Source: an uncultured Erythrobacter sp. (GTDB lineage Bacteria > Pseudomonadota > Alphaproteobacteria > Sphingomonadales > Sphingomonadaceae). Taken from it: DNA of 12,930 nucleotides. Location of the stretch: NCBI GenBank assembly GCA_947258465.1, contig CAMYIQ010000102.1, forward strand, positions 1 through 12,930, written 5' to 3'. Below the pieces are notes generated by a model. The model was given only the letters and a program-made list of their open reading frames with translations, had not been told where the DNA came from and did not search any database. The position numbers and the translations under genes are program-made. This document shows positions 1 through 7,597 of the stretch, one piece after another. Each line of letters opens with the position of its first letter. The first letter of the stretch is position 1.

Positions 1-21
1 CGACGGAGACCCTACTCTTTC

Positions 22-300
22 CTACGAGCGCGGAAAATCGGCCCGCTGGGCGAGGCTGGTCACTTCGTCGGCGCGATATTCCCGGTCGCCGGCCTTCTCG
101 ATATAGTAATCGGCGCGCTCTTCGGCGGGCATCAGCATCATGTGACGGATCAGCTCGGCGAAGGTGCCGCTGCGCAGGCCCTTGGCCGCATCGAGCACGC
201 CGTCGCCATCGCCGGTACGATGCAGGCTGGCGCGATCGTCCCACTCGATCCCCTCACTGTGGGCGGTATCCCCTTTGAACGTGCTCGGATGATCGGTCAT
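22..300 (-). CDS. Conserved-looking small hypothetical protein (92 aa), last gene of the lol operon
   Basis: I do not recognise this protein. It is a 92-residue, charged, soluble-looking product with no signal peptide or membrane segment. It has an acidic N-terminal half with an EWDDRASLHRTGDGDG stretch, a short amphipathic helix (about residues 43-55, FAELIRHMMLM), and a basic/acidic C-terminal part (AEERADYYIEKAGDREYRADE). A longer reading frame runs to 363 but would overlap the lolD stop. The ATG at 300 is preceded by AAAGGAGAAAATTGC, a strong ribosome binding site with good spacing, so I chose it. The gene follows lolD by 49 bp on the same strand and is probably co-transcribed with lolC and lolD. 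That position suggests, but does not show, an envelope-related role. Confidence is high that it is a real gene and nil for function. Confidence 0.75.
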   Translation of the reverse strand: MTDHPSTFKGDTAHSEGIEWDDRASLHRTGDGDGVLDAAKGLRSGTFAELIRHMMLMPAEERADYYIEKAGDREYRADEVTSLAQRADFPRS

Positions 301-349
301 GCAATTTTCTCCTTTGGCAAACAAACGGACGAACGGCCCTTGGGGTCCG

Positions 350-1024
350 CTATTCAAGCACACCTTCGTGAAGGCGGACGATGCGGTCCATTTTCCGAGC
401 CAATCGTTCGTTATGGGTTGCGATCAATGCGGCGCTGCCTTCCCCGCGCACGAGACCGAGGAACTCGGCGAGCACCTTGTCCGACGTCGCCTCGTCGAGA
501 TTGCCGGTGGGTTCGTCGGCGAGCACGAGATCGGGCTTGTTCGCGAGCCCGCGCGCCACCGCCACACGCTGCTGTTCGCCGCCCGAAAGCTGGCTGGGCC
601 GGTGGTCGAGCCGGTGTCCGAGCCCCAGCGCGACGAGCAATTGCTCGGCACGCGCCTCGGCTTCGGCGCGCGGTCTCCCCGCCACGAGCTGCGGCAGCAC
701 GACATTCTCGCGCGCATCGAAATCGGGCAACAAATGGTGGAACTGGTAAACGAAGCCTAAATGCTCGCGCCGCAGCACGGTGCGGGCGCGCGAATCCGAT
801 TTTTCGGCGGAATGGCCCGCAATCACGATCTCGCCCCCGAACCCGCCTTCGAGCAGGCCGACCGCCTGCAAGAGAGTCGATTTGCCCGAGCCCGACGGCC
901 CCAACAGCGCGACGATCTCGCCCGGTTGAATCGAAAGATCGACGCCGCGCAGCACATCGATGCGCACGCCGCCCTGTTCGAAGCTGCGGGTCAACCGCTT
1001 CAATTCGACGACCGGCCTATTCAT
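350..1024 (-). CDS. lolD: LolD, ATP-binding subunit of the lipoprotein-releasing ABC transporter
   Basis: LolD hydrolyses ATP on the cytoplasmic face of the inner membrane. This powers extraction of outer-membrane lipoproteins by the LolC/E permease and their handover to the periplasmic chaperone LolA. The 224-residue protein is full length for the family. Visible motifs are Walker A GPSGSGKST (42-50), the Q-loop glutamine (Q94) in the LolD-like stretch VYQFHHLLPDF, the ABC signature LSGGEQQ (146-152), Walker B DLVLADEP (165-172) with catalytic E171, and the switch histidine H204. Its ATG overlaps the 3' end of the permease gene by 8 bases (ATGAATAG), which indicates translational coupling and roughly matched expression of the two subunits. 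The related MacB and FtsE ATPases are less likely, because the partner gene is a LolC/E-type permease. Confidence 0.95.
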   Translation of the reverse strand: MNRPVVELKRLTRSFEQGGVRIDVLRGVDLSIQPGEIVALLGPSGSGKSTLLQAVGLLEGGFGGEIVIAGHSAEKSDSRARTVLRREHLGFVYQFHHLLPDFDARENVVLPQLVAGRPRAEAEARAEQLLVALGLGHRLDHRPSQLSGGEQQRVAVARGLANKPDLVLADEPTGNLDEATSDKVLAEFLGLVRGEGSAALIATHNERLARKMDRIVRLHEGVLE

Positions 1025-2258
1025 AGCGCAGCACCTGTACCGGGTCCGTGCTCGCCGCCTTCCAGGCGGGATAGAGCGTGGCGAGGAAACTGAGGGCCAG
1101 CGCCAGCAGCACGATCATCCCGACCTCGACCGGGTCGGTATTGGATGGCAGCATGGTCAGGAAGCGGACCTGGGGGTCCCACAATTCGACTCCCGTGAGA
1201 TAGCCGATGCCGGTGACGATCTGCTGCCGGAAAGTCAAAATGACGAAACCGAGCAGAAGACCCGCCACCGTTCCTATCGCCCCGACCGTGAAACCGGTGG
1301 TCACGAATATCTTCATCAGGCTTTTTCGCGTCGCCCCCATGGTCCGCATGATGGCAATGTCGCGCGTCTTGGCCCGCACCAGCATGACCAGGCTCGAAAG
1401 GATGTTGAAGGCCGCCACCAGGACCATGAAACTGAGCGCAAAAGCCATCGCCACGCGTTCGACCTGAAGCGCCTCGAACAACGTCGAATTGATGGTTTTC
1501 CAGTCTGACACGACCGCCCTGCCCTGCACCGCCGTTTGAACGGGCTGGAGAATTTCGCCGACTCGGTCGGCGTCCTCTACCGTCACCTCGATCATCCCGA
1601 CCGTGTCGCCGATCAGCAGCAGGGTCTGCGCATCTTCCATCGGCATGACCACGAAAGCGCCGTCGTAATCGAAAACACCGACCTCGAAAATCGCAGCGAC
1701 TTCGTAGCCCACTTGGCGCGGGACGGTGCCGAAGGGGGTCGAGCGGCCCTGGGGATTGATGATGGTGATCGTATCGCCGACCCGCGCGCCGATATTTTCC
1801 GCCAGACGTACTCCGATCGCCACCTTGCTCGCACCTGGCTGCAACGCATCGAAATTCCCGCTGATGGCCTTGGTCGACAATTCCCGCAAATCCTGCGGTG
1901 TATGGCCGCGCACGAGGATCGCCTCGACCCGCCCATTGAAACTCGTCAGCAGGGGCTGTTCGATCAAGGGCGAGGCGCTGACCACCCCCGGCGTTTCCTC
2001 GACCCTCGCGAGGACGTTCTCCCAATCGTCGAGCCGCCCCCCGTAAGCCTGCACGATGGCATGGCCGTTCAGCCCGACGATCTTGTCGAGCAATTCGGCG
2101 CGAAAGCCGTTCATCACGCTCATCACCACGACCAGCATGGCGACGGAGAGCATGACAACGCCGATCGAGATGCTGGCGACCAGCGCAATGAACGCCTCGC
2201 CCTTGCCCGGAAGCAAATAGCGCTTGGCGATGGTCCATTCGAAAGGAGAGAGGATCAA
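1017..2258 (-). CDS. lolC: LolC/LolE-family permease subunit of the lipoprotein-releasing transporter
   Basis: This is the inner-membrane permease that pairs with LolD to release lipoproteins towards LolA. With a TTG start at 2258 it is 413 residues, the usual LolC/E length. That start gives an N-terminus of MILSPFEW, like family members, and has AAGGG five bases upstream. The reading frame stays open to 2696, but the extension runs antisense into purF and looks non-coding; an ATG at 2348 is a weaker alternative. The topology is typical: TM1 at about 22-48, a large periplasmic domain (about 50-260), then three FtsX-domain helices at about 267-293, 318-341 and 377-400. The C-terminus is DPVQVLRYE. 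Only one permease gene is present, so it may work as a homodimer (a LolF-like arrangement). It overlaps lolD by 8 bases. Confidence 0.92.
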   Translation of the reverse strand: MILSPFEWTIAKRYLLPGKGEAFIALVASISIGVVMLSVAMLVVVMSVMNGFRAELLDKIVGLNGHAIVQAYGGRLDDWENVLARVEETPGVVSASPLIEQPLLTSFNGRVEAILVRGHTPQDLRELSTKAISGNFDALQPGASKVAIGVRLAENIGARVGDTITIINPQGRSTPFGTVPRQVGYEVAAIFEVGVFDYDGAFVVMPMEDAQTLLLIGDTVGMIEVTVEDADRVGEILQPVQTAVQGRAVVSDWKTINSTLFEALQVERVAMAFALSFMVLVAAFNILSSLVMLVRAKTRDIAIMRTMGATRKSLMKIFVTTGFTVGAIGTVAGLLLGFVILTFRQQIVTGIGYLTGVELWDPQVRFLTMLPSNTDPVEVGMIVLLALALSFLATLYPAWKAASTDPVQVLRYE

Positions 2259-2429
2259 GACAGCCCTTGTATCTGGCGGTGCGTTGTAGGGGCGTTTAGG
2301 CAGCCGCGCCTTGCTGCGCAATGAAATCGTGTCTTTCCTTGGGCCATCCATCGCACCGGCCTTGTAATCGGGCCGTAACATCGCCATTGGGACCCCCATC
2401 CCGATCAGTCGCGGCAGACAGGCCTTTCG
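2259..2429. promoter_or_regulatory. Divergent intergenic region between lolC (minus) and purF (plus)
   Basis: These 171 bp must hold promoters for both the lol operon and purF, since the two are transcribed apart. The best purF-directed candidate is TTGGGC (2339-2344) and TGTAAT (2363-2368), spaced by 18 bp. The -10 matches consensus at five of six positions but the -35 is poor. It would give a leader of about 55 nt. I see no convincing promoter on the minus strand and no recognisable purine riboswitch. The purF start has only a weak Shine-Dalgarno (AGACAGG). The promoter motifs are suggestions. Confidence 0.35.
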
Positions 2430-3902
2430 ATGAACCTCACCCACCCGTTTCTCGACGAGGATGGCGACAAGCTGCGCGAGGAATGCGGCGTGTTCGGCGC
2501 AATCAATGCGACCGATGCGGCAGCCGCGACAGCTCTCGGCCTCCACGCACTCCAGCACCGCGGCCAGGAAGCCGCCGGCATCACCAGTTTCGACGGCGCC
2601 GAATTCTTCACCCGCCGCGGGCTTGGCCATGTGGCGGAAAACTTTTCCAGTCAGGAAGCCATTTCCGAACTGCCGGGCATGATGGCGGCCGGTCATGTGC
2701 GCTATTCGACGACCGGAGGCGCAGGCCTGCGCAACGTCCAGCCGCTTTACGCCGACCTAGCCAGTGGCGGGTTCGCGGTGGCGCATAATGGCAATATCTC
2801 GAATGCGGGCGTGTTGCGCGACGATCTCGTCCGGCGCGGTTCGATCTTCCAGTCGACCAGCGATACCGAGGTCATCATCCATCTCGTCGCGACCAGCCGC
2901 TATCCCACGATCATGGACCGGCTGATCGATGCGCTGCGCCTGCTCGAAGGGGCCTATGCACTGATCGTAATGACGCCCGAAGGCATGATCGCCTGTCGCG
3001 ATCCGCTGGGCATCCGCCCGTTGCAGATGGGCCGGATCGGCGATGCCACGGTGTTCGCGTCCGAAACCGTCGCCTTCGACGTGGTCGGCGCACAATTCGT
3101 CCGCCAGGTCGAGCCAGGCGAAGTGATCAAGGTCGATTTCGAGGGGAATATCGATTCGCTCCATCCCTTCGGCGATCACGCCCCGCGCCCCTGCATTTTC
3201 GAGCATGTCTATTTCAGCCGCCCGGACTCGGTATTCGACGGGCGCAGCATTTACGAAGCCCGCAAGGCCATCGGCGCCGAACTCGCGCGCGAAAAGCCGG
3301 TCGAGGCCGATCTGGTCATTCCCGTGCCCGACAGCGGCGTTCCCGCGGCCATCGGCTATGCGCAGGAATCGGGCATCCCGTTCGAGCTGGGCATCATCCG
3401 CTCGCACTATGTCGGACGCACTTTCATCCAGCCCAGCGACGGCGTTCGTCACGCGGGCGTCAAGCGCAAGCACAACGCCAACCGCGCCCTGGTGGAAGGC
3501 AAGCGCATCGTCCTGATCGACGACAGCATCGTGCGCGGCACCACATCGATGCAGATTGTCGAAATGATGCGCGATGCCGGGGCTATCGAGGTTCATTTTC
3601 GTGTCGCCAGCCCGCCGACTGCGCATAGCTGCTTTTACGGCGTCGACACGCCCGAACGCTCCAAACTGCTCGCCGCGCGTATGGATGTCGAACCGATGCG
3701 CGAATTCATCAGGGCCGACAGCCTCGCCTTCGTCTCGATCGACGGTCTCTATCGCGCCGTGGGCGAAAAACCCCGCAATTCGGCCTGCCCGCAATTCTGC
3801 GATGCCTGTTTCACCGGCGATTATCCGACCTCGCTGACCGACATGGCCCGGCGCGAAGACAAGCAACACAAACTCGCATTCCCATCCGAACAGGTCGCCT
3901 GA
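2430..3902 (+). CDS. purF: PurF, amidophosphoribosyltransferase (glutamine PRPP amidotransferase)
   Basis: PurF makes 5-phosphoribosylamine from PRPP and glutamine, the first committed step of purine synthesis in the cytoplasm. The 490-residue protein has an 18-residue N-terminal propeptide ending before C19 (REECGVFG); in this family that cysteine is exposed by self-cleavage and acts as the glutaminase nucleophile. Other class II amidotransferase motifs are HRGQEA (43-48), RYST (91-94), HNGN (119-122) and SDTE (144-147). The C-terminal phosphoribosyltransferase domain holds the PRPP loop VLIDDSIVRGTTS (361-373). Cysteines C255, C401, C457 and C460 (CDAC) fit the four [4Fe-4S] ligands of the Bacillus-type enzyme, unlike the cluster-free E. 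coli type. The cluster would make the enzyme oxygen-sensitive. The gene overlaps the next by one base (TGATG). Confidence 0.97.
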   Translation: MNLTHPFLDEDGDKLREECGVFGAINATDAAAATALGLHALQHRGQEAAGITSFDGAEFFTRRGLGHVAENFSSQEAISELPGMMAAGHVRYSTTGGAGLRNVQPLYADLASGGFAVAHNGNISNAGVLRDDLVRRGSIFQSTSDTEVIIHLVATSRYPTIMDRLIDALRLLEGAYALIVMTPEGMIACRDPLGIRPLQMGRIGDATVFASETVAFDVVGAQFVRQVEPGEVIKVDFEGNIDSLHPFGDHAPRPCIFEHVYFSRPDSVFDGRSIYEARKAIGAELAREKPVEADLVIPVPDSGVPAAIGYAQESGIPFELGIIRSHYVGRTFIQPSDGVRHAGVKRKHNANRALVEGKRIVLIDDSIVRGTTSMQIVEMMRDAGAIEVHFRVASPPTAHSCFYGVDTPERSKLLAARMDVEPMREFIRADSLAFVSIDGLYRAVGEKPRNSACPQFCDACFTGDYPTSLTDMARREDKQHKLAFPSEQVA

Positions 3903-4612
3903 TGACGAAACCTCTCGAAAATCGCCTCGCTCTCGTCACCGGGGCGAGCAAGGGGATCGGTGCCGCGACGGCGCAAAAGCTGGCTGCGGCGGGTGCGCAT
4001 GTCGTGCTGACCGGGCGCGATGTCCGCGCGCTCGAATCGGTCGAGGATGCAATCCACGAAACTGGCGGAGCCTCGACGATTGCGCCGGTCGATCTCAACG
4101 AAAACGATGGCATCGCCCGCCTCGCCTCGGCCATTGCCGGGCGCTGGGACAAGCTCGATTTCCTCGTCATTTCGGGGGCCTATCTGCCCGCGCTCACGCC
4201 GGTAACCCAGATCGACGGCAAGCAGCTCAGCCAGGCGTTGACGGTCAATTTCCTCGCGACGCAGGCCTTGCTGGCCAATTTCGACCCGCTGCTCAAACGT
4301 GCCGATGCGGGCCGCGTGATCGGCCTGACCAGCAGCGTGGGGGCGACGCCGCGCGCCTATTGGTCCGCCTATGGCGCCACCAAGGCCGCCTTCGACAACC
4401 TCCTCGCAAGCTATGCCCAGGAAGTCGAAAAGATTTCCAAGGTCCGCGTCGCGCTGATCGATCCGGGGGCCACCCGCACCGCCATGCGCGCCAAAGCCTA
4501 TCCCGGCGAAGACCCGCAGACGGTGAAGGAACCGTCGGTCGTTGCCGATCGGCTGGTGGAACTGCTGGTCGACGGTTTCGACGGATTCCATCGCGAACGC
4601 GTCGAGGGATAG
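3902..4612 (+). CDS. Short-chain dehydrogenase/reductase (SDR family), substrate unknown
   Basis: This is a 236-residue classical SDR with a Rossmann fold. It has the nucleotide-binding motif TGASKGIG (13-20), R39 after the second strand (TGRD, favouring NADP), and an aspartate at 64 (VDL). The catalytic residues N116, S144 or S145, Y157 and K161 (YGATK) are followed by the DPGATRT segment (187-193). One departure stands out: the structural NNAG motif after strand 4 is replaced by ISGA (90-93). The active-site tetrad is complete, so it is probably an enzyme, but nothing reveals the substrate. Its ATG shares one base with the purF stop (TGATG), so it is almost certainly co-transcribed and coupled with purF. 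The reason for that pairing is unknown to me. Confidence 0.88.
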   Translation: MTKPLENRLALVTGASKGIGAATAQKLAAAGAHVVLTGRDVRALESVEDAIHETGGASTIAPVDLNENDGIARLASAIAGRWDKLDFLVISGAYLPALTPVTQIDGKQLSQALTVNFLATQALLANFDPLLKRADAGRVIGLTSSVGATPRAYWSAYGATKAAFDNLLASYAQEVEKISKVRVALIDPGATRTAMRAKAYPGEDPQTVKEPSVVADRLVELLVDGFDGFHRERVEG

Positions 4613-4724
4613 GTTAACCAAGCGCGGTCAGGACTTCTCAACCCCGGTAGGGTCAGACACGGCGGATCGCCCCGGCTGCCTCCGGGCGATTTGAGTCGCA
4701 CCGAACCCGGAAAGGGCGCCCGCA
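4613..4724 (+). terminator. Intergenic region with a candidate weak terminator hairpin (4666-4690)
   Basis: Between the SDR stop and the PilZ start, ATCGCCCCGG (4666-4675) can pair with CCGGGCGAT (4682-4690) around a six-base loop, with one bulged C. Only two T residues follow, so this is at best a weak intrinsic terminator or a stalling hairpin closing the purF operon. I see no clear promoter for the PilZ gene in the remaining sequence. Confidence 0.3.
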
Positions 4725-5066
4725 ATGGTCCACCAGTCGAAGGATCCCTATACGCTAGCCGCGCAGGAGGATCGCTGCGCCCCGCGGACCAAGTTGACCA
4801 TTCCCGGACAATTGCGACCAAGCGGCGGGCGGGCGTTCCAAACCGTGGTTCACGACCTCTCGATCTCGGGCTTTTCAGCCGCCGCGCTCAACCGCATGCA
4901 CGAAGGCCAGCTCTGTTGGCTTACCCTGGCAGGTCTCGAATCGCTTCAGGCCCAGGTGATCTGGTGGGAGAACTGCATGGTCGGCTGCGCTTTCAGCGAG
5001 CTGCTGAGCCCGATCGTGCATGACAGCATCCTCGCCCGCTATAGCGATGCCTATCGCGCCTACTGA
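4725..5066 (+). CDS. Single-domain PilZ protein, predicted cyclic di-GMP binder
   Basis: The 113-residue protein is essentially one PilZ beta-barrel. Both hallmark c-di-GMP-binding motifs are intact: RxxxR at R17-R21 (RCAPR) and D/NxSxxG at D44-G49 (DLSISG), 23 residues apart. There is no signal peptide, membrane segment or attached enzymatic domain, so it would act as a cytoplasmic receiver that changes a partner protein on binding the second messenger. The ATG is preceded by GGAAAGGG at workable spacing. No diguanylate cyclase, flagellar or polysaccharide gene is in the window, so the controlled process cannot be guessed from context. It lies downstream of the SDR on the same strand and converges on the serine hydrolase gene. 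Confidence 0.85.
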   Translation: MVHQSKDPYTLAAQEDRCAPRTKLTIPGQLRPSGGRAFQTVVHDLSISGFSAAALNRMHEGQLCWLTLAGLESLQAQVIWWENCMVGCAFSELLSPIVHDSILARYSDAYRAY

Positions 5067-5103
5067 CGGGTGACGGGGACGCAGCCCCGCTCCCGCCCGC
5101 TCA
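5067..5103. terminator. Convergent intergenic gap with a short GC hairpin (possible bidirectional terminator)
   Basis: The PilZ and serine-hydrolase genes converge with 37 bp between their stop codons. CGGGG (5074-5078) can pair with CCCCG (5085-5089) around a six-base loop. The stem is only five base pairs and no T-run follows on either strand, so terminator function is a weak inference from position. Confidence 0.25.
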
Positions 5104-6312
5104 TCAATCGCCCAGCGCTTCGGCGATCTTGCCGACAAGGCCGCGAAAACCGGCGCGATGGTCGTCGCTCGTGGCTGTCGGCCAGTTACTGACGATGGCG
5201 ACAACCAGATCCTCTTCGGGGACGATGGTGATCGCCTGTCCGAAAATGCCCTGTGCGCCATAGGTGTCGCCGGGATAGGTCCACCATTGATAGCCATAGC
5301 CGAAGCCCGGCGCGCGCTCGCCGAAATCGACCAGGGGCGAACCGGCCTTGGCGAACCAGCCCTCGGGCACGACGCCCTTGCCGCCTTCGAGCGCGAACTG
5401 GCCCATGCGGGCATAGTCGGCCAAGCGCAGAGAAAGACAGCAGCCGCCGATATTTCCGCCGGTCAGGTCCTGCATCCAGAACAGGCCGCCTTCGAAACCT
5501 GCGGGTTCGACGATTTTCTCCGCCGCATAGGCGGCCAGCGGGCGACCGGTCGCCTGTTCGACGATCAGGCCGAGAAGATTGGTTTCGAGCGTCTTGTAAA
5601 CCCATTTCTCGCCCGCCGGCGCCTCGCGCGTCAGCGTGCGGGCATAAGTCACCGCCTGCGATTCACCCGCGACCGGCGCGATGGCGAGCATCTTGGCGAC
5701 ATCGCTGTCGGGATCGGTGTAATCCTCGTTCCAGGCAACGCCGCTGGTCATGCTGGCGATTTGGCCGACGGTGACGCCCTCATAGGCCGTCCCGGCAAGC
5801 GCGGGGATGATCTCGGTCACGGGCGTATCGACGCTGGCAATCGCCCCGTCGGCGATCGCCGCGCCGAGCAGCGTCGAAGTGAAGCTCTTGGCGACCGAAA
5901 AGCTGGTCCAGCTATCGGTCGGGCCGAAGCCGAGGCCGTAATCCTCGAACACCACCTCGCCATTCTTGAGCGCCATCACGCCGGCGGCCTGCGTTTGCGC
6001 CATATAGGCGCGGATTTCGGCCTGCAGGGCTGCGGGAAGGTTTTCGCCCGCACGCGGCAAATCGCGCGTCTTGGTGGCGGGTGCCACTTCGAGGCCGGGA
6101 AACAGCCCCTCCATGTCGCGAAACGCGGCCGAGCGGCGTTCATCGCTCCAGAACAGGATCGAATCGCCCGGATCCATGCTCGCCATCTGCTCAGGCATGG
6201 ACTGCGTGACCGCTGGCGGCGCGACCGGTACCTCAGCTACGGGCGCGGTATCATAGGCGGTCGCACACCCTGCCAGCGCCAGTGCCGCAGTTGAAATCCA
6301 AAGACGCTTCAT
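5104..6312 (-). CDS. Serine hydrolase of the beta-lactamase class C / S12 family, predicted outer-membrane lipoprotein
   Basis: This 402-residue protein starts with a lipoprotein signal peptide: MKRLW, a hydrophobic stretch, and lipobox LAGC with the acylated cysteine at 16. Residues 17-18 are Ala-Thr, not the Asp that would retain it in the inner membrane, so the Lol pathway should move it to the outer membrane. A proline-rich linker follows, then a PF00144-type domain. SVAK (139-142) supplies the nucleophile S139 and base K142. Y239 in WVYKT is the likely second motif, but the usual YxN asparagine position is Thr. The third motif region is GAQGIFGQ (352-359) rather than a KTG triad. This argues for an esterase, amidase or peptidase rather than a true beta-lactamase. 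The start overlaps the upstream CFA-like stop (ATGA), with AGGGAGAG as binding site. The substrate is unknown. Confidence 0.87.
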   Translation of the reverse strand: MKRLWISTAALALAGCATAYDTAPVAEVPVAPPAVTQSMPEQMASMDPGDSILFWSDERRSAAFRDMEGLFPGLEVAPATKTRDLPRAGENLPAALQAEIRAYMAQTQAAGVMALKNGEVVFEDYGLGFGPTDSWTSFSVAKSFTSTLLGAAIADGAIASVDTPVTEIIPALAGTAYEGVTVGQIASMTSGVAWNEDYTDPDSDVAKMLAIAPVAGESQAVTYARTLTREAPAGEKWVYKTLETNLLGLIVEQATGRPLAAYAAEKIVEPAGFEGGLFWMQDLTGGNIGGCCLSLRLADYARMGQFALEGGKGVVPEGWFAKAGSPLVDFGERAPGFGYGYQWWTYPGDTYGAQGIFGQAITIVPEEDLVVAIVSNWPTATSDDHRAGFRGLVGKIAEALGD

Positions 6313-7556
6313 TCACTCTCTCCCTGTTTCACCAGCGTAACCTGGTGGACGTCGATCCCGCCTCCGCGGAACCCGCCTTCGCAATACATCAGATAATAGC
6401 GCCACAGATCGCAGAAGCGCCTGTCGAAACCCTGCGGCAGGCGGCCTTCGCGTTCCGCCGCGTCGAAATTCTCGCGCCAGCATTTCAGCGTTTCGGCATA
6501 GTCGAGGCCGAAATCGCGCTGGTCCTGCCAGGCGAGCCCGCGTTGCTCGGCCAGGCGGCGGAATTCGCTCGTGCGGATCAGCAGCCCGCCGGGGAAGATA
6601 TAGGCCTGAATGAAATCGGCGCTCTTCGCATAGGCTTCGAACAGATCGTCGCGCATGGAAATATACTGGATCGCCGCGCGCCCGCCGGGTTTGAGGTTGC
6701 GCGCGATGCAGTCCATGAAAGTCGGCCAGTATTCGCGCCCCAACGCCTCGACCATTTCGACGCTGGCAATGGCATCGTACTGGCCCGCCGTGTCGCGATA
6801 ATCCTGCTTGCGGAAATCGACCCCCGAATGCCGCTCGCGCGCCCAGGCGAGCTGCGCGTCGGAGAGGCTGATCGCCGTGACCGCTATCCCGCGCGAGGAC
6901 AGCATGGCCGCCAATCCGCCCCAGCCGCAGCCGATTTCCAAAACGGTGGCGGGCTTGTCGAGCCGCGTGGCCAGGGCATCCCATTTGCGCCGCTGCGCCG
7001 CTTCGAGGCCGTCATCGGCGACATCGAGGGCCGACGAATAGGTCATCGTGGGATCGAGCCAGGCGGCGTAGAAATCATTACCGAGGTCGTAATGCGCGGC
7101 GATGTTCTTTTGCGCGCCCGCATGAGTGTTGCGGTTGAGCCAGTGCGCAAAGCGTGCCGCGAGACGAAATGGCCCGCGCGCGCGGCCGGTATTTCCCAAT
7201 TCGCGGCCATTGGCCATGAACAGGGCGAATAGCGGAACCGGATCGGGGCTGGCCCACTCGCCCGCCTCCCAGGCCTGATACCAGCCGATCGATCCATTGG
7301 TGGCGAGGCGGAGCAGCGCATTCCAGCTTCGCAATTCGACCGTGCATTCGAAGCCCGGTGAATGCCCGCCAAGCGTTTTTCGGCTGCCATCGGGCAAAAT
7401 GGCACGAATCGCGCCTGTGGCCAGCGCCGCGTCGATCCGGTCGAGAATCTTGTCGAAACCGGGCGCGATCAGCCGCGCGACCATGCCGGGCTTGCGCGCG
7501 AAGCTCTTCGCCCCGTCGAGAAGGTCGCGCCCGCGCTGCCCTGTCCGCATCTCCAT
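6309..7556 (-). CDS. cfa: Cyclopropane-fatty-acyl-phospholipid synthase family SAM-dependent methyltransferase
   Basis: Enzymes of this family transfer a methylene or methyl group from S-adenosylmethionine to the double bond of membrane phospholipid acyl chains. Numbered from the TTG at 7592 (427 codons), the family motif AHYDLGNDFY lies at 166-175, the SAM-binding loop VLEIGCGWGG at 217-226, and the C-terminal motif YYLMYCEGGFRGGG at 399-412. I prefer the ATG at 7556 (residue 13, 415 aa) or the ATG at 7550; an AGGCAGGGGG stretch lies just upstream, whereas the TTG has no clear binding site. Against E. coli Cfa, C139 is replaced by Ser (YSSAL, S187) and H266 appears replaced by Gln (Q309), while E239 is kept (E282). 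It may therefore be a methylase of a related lipid pathway. It lies a few bases after the photolyase gene and overlaps the hydrolase gene. Confidence 0.88.
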   Translation of the reverse strand: MEMRTGQRGRDLLDGAKSFARKPGMVARLIAPGFDKILDRIDAALATGAIRAILPDGSRKTLGGHSPGFECTVELRSWNALLRLATNGSIGWYQAWEAGEWASPDPVPLFALFMANGRELGNTGRARGPFRLAARFAHWLNRNTHAGAQKNIAAHYDLGNDFYAAWLDPTMTYSSALDVADDGLEAAQRRKWDALATRLDKPATVLEIGCGWGGLAAMLSSRGIAVTAISLSDAQLAWARERHSGVDFRKQDYRDTAGQYDAIASVEMVEALGREYWPTFMDCIARNLKPGGRAAIQYISMRDDLFEAYAKSADFIQAYIFPGGLLIRTSEFRRLAEQRGLAWQDQRDFGLDYAETLKCWRENFDAAEREGRLPQGFDRRFCDLWRYYLMYCEGGFRGGGIDVHQVTLVKQGESE

Positions 7557-7597
7557 CCCCCTGCCTATGGCCCGCCGGGAAAGGTGCGACAAGTCCG

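Noticed and set aside
2259..2696. N-terminal extension of the LolC/E frame by 146 codons
   Set aside because: It crosses the divergent promoter region and the purF 5' end and does not resemble LolC; the TTG at 2258 fits the family.
2757..3869. Long minus-strand open frame (370 codons) opposite purF
   Set aside because: It mirrors the purF codons in GC-rich DNA, has no recognisable motif, and purF is unambiguous on the other strand.
5158..7232. Two long plus-strand open frames (378 and 316 codons) opposite the hydrolase and CFA-like genes
   Set aside because: Both are antisense to genes with clear catalytic motifs; their His/Arg/Gly/Asp-rich translations look like shadows.
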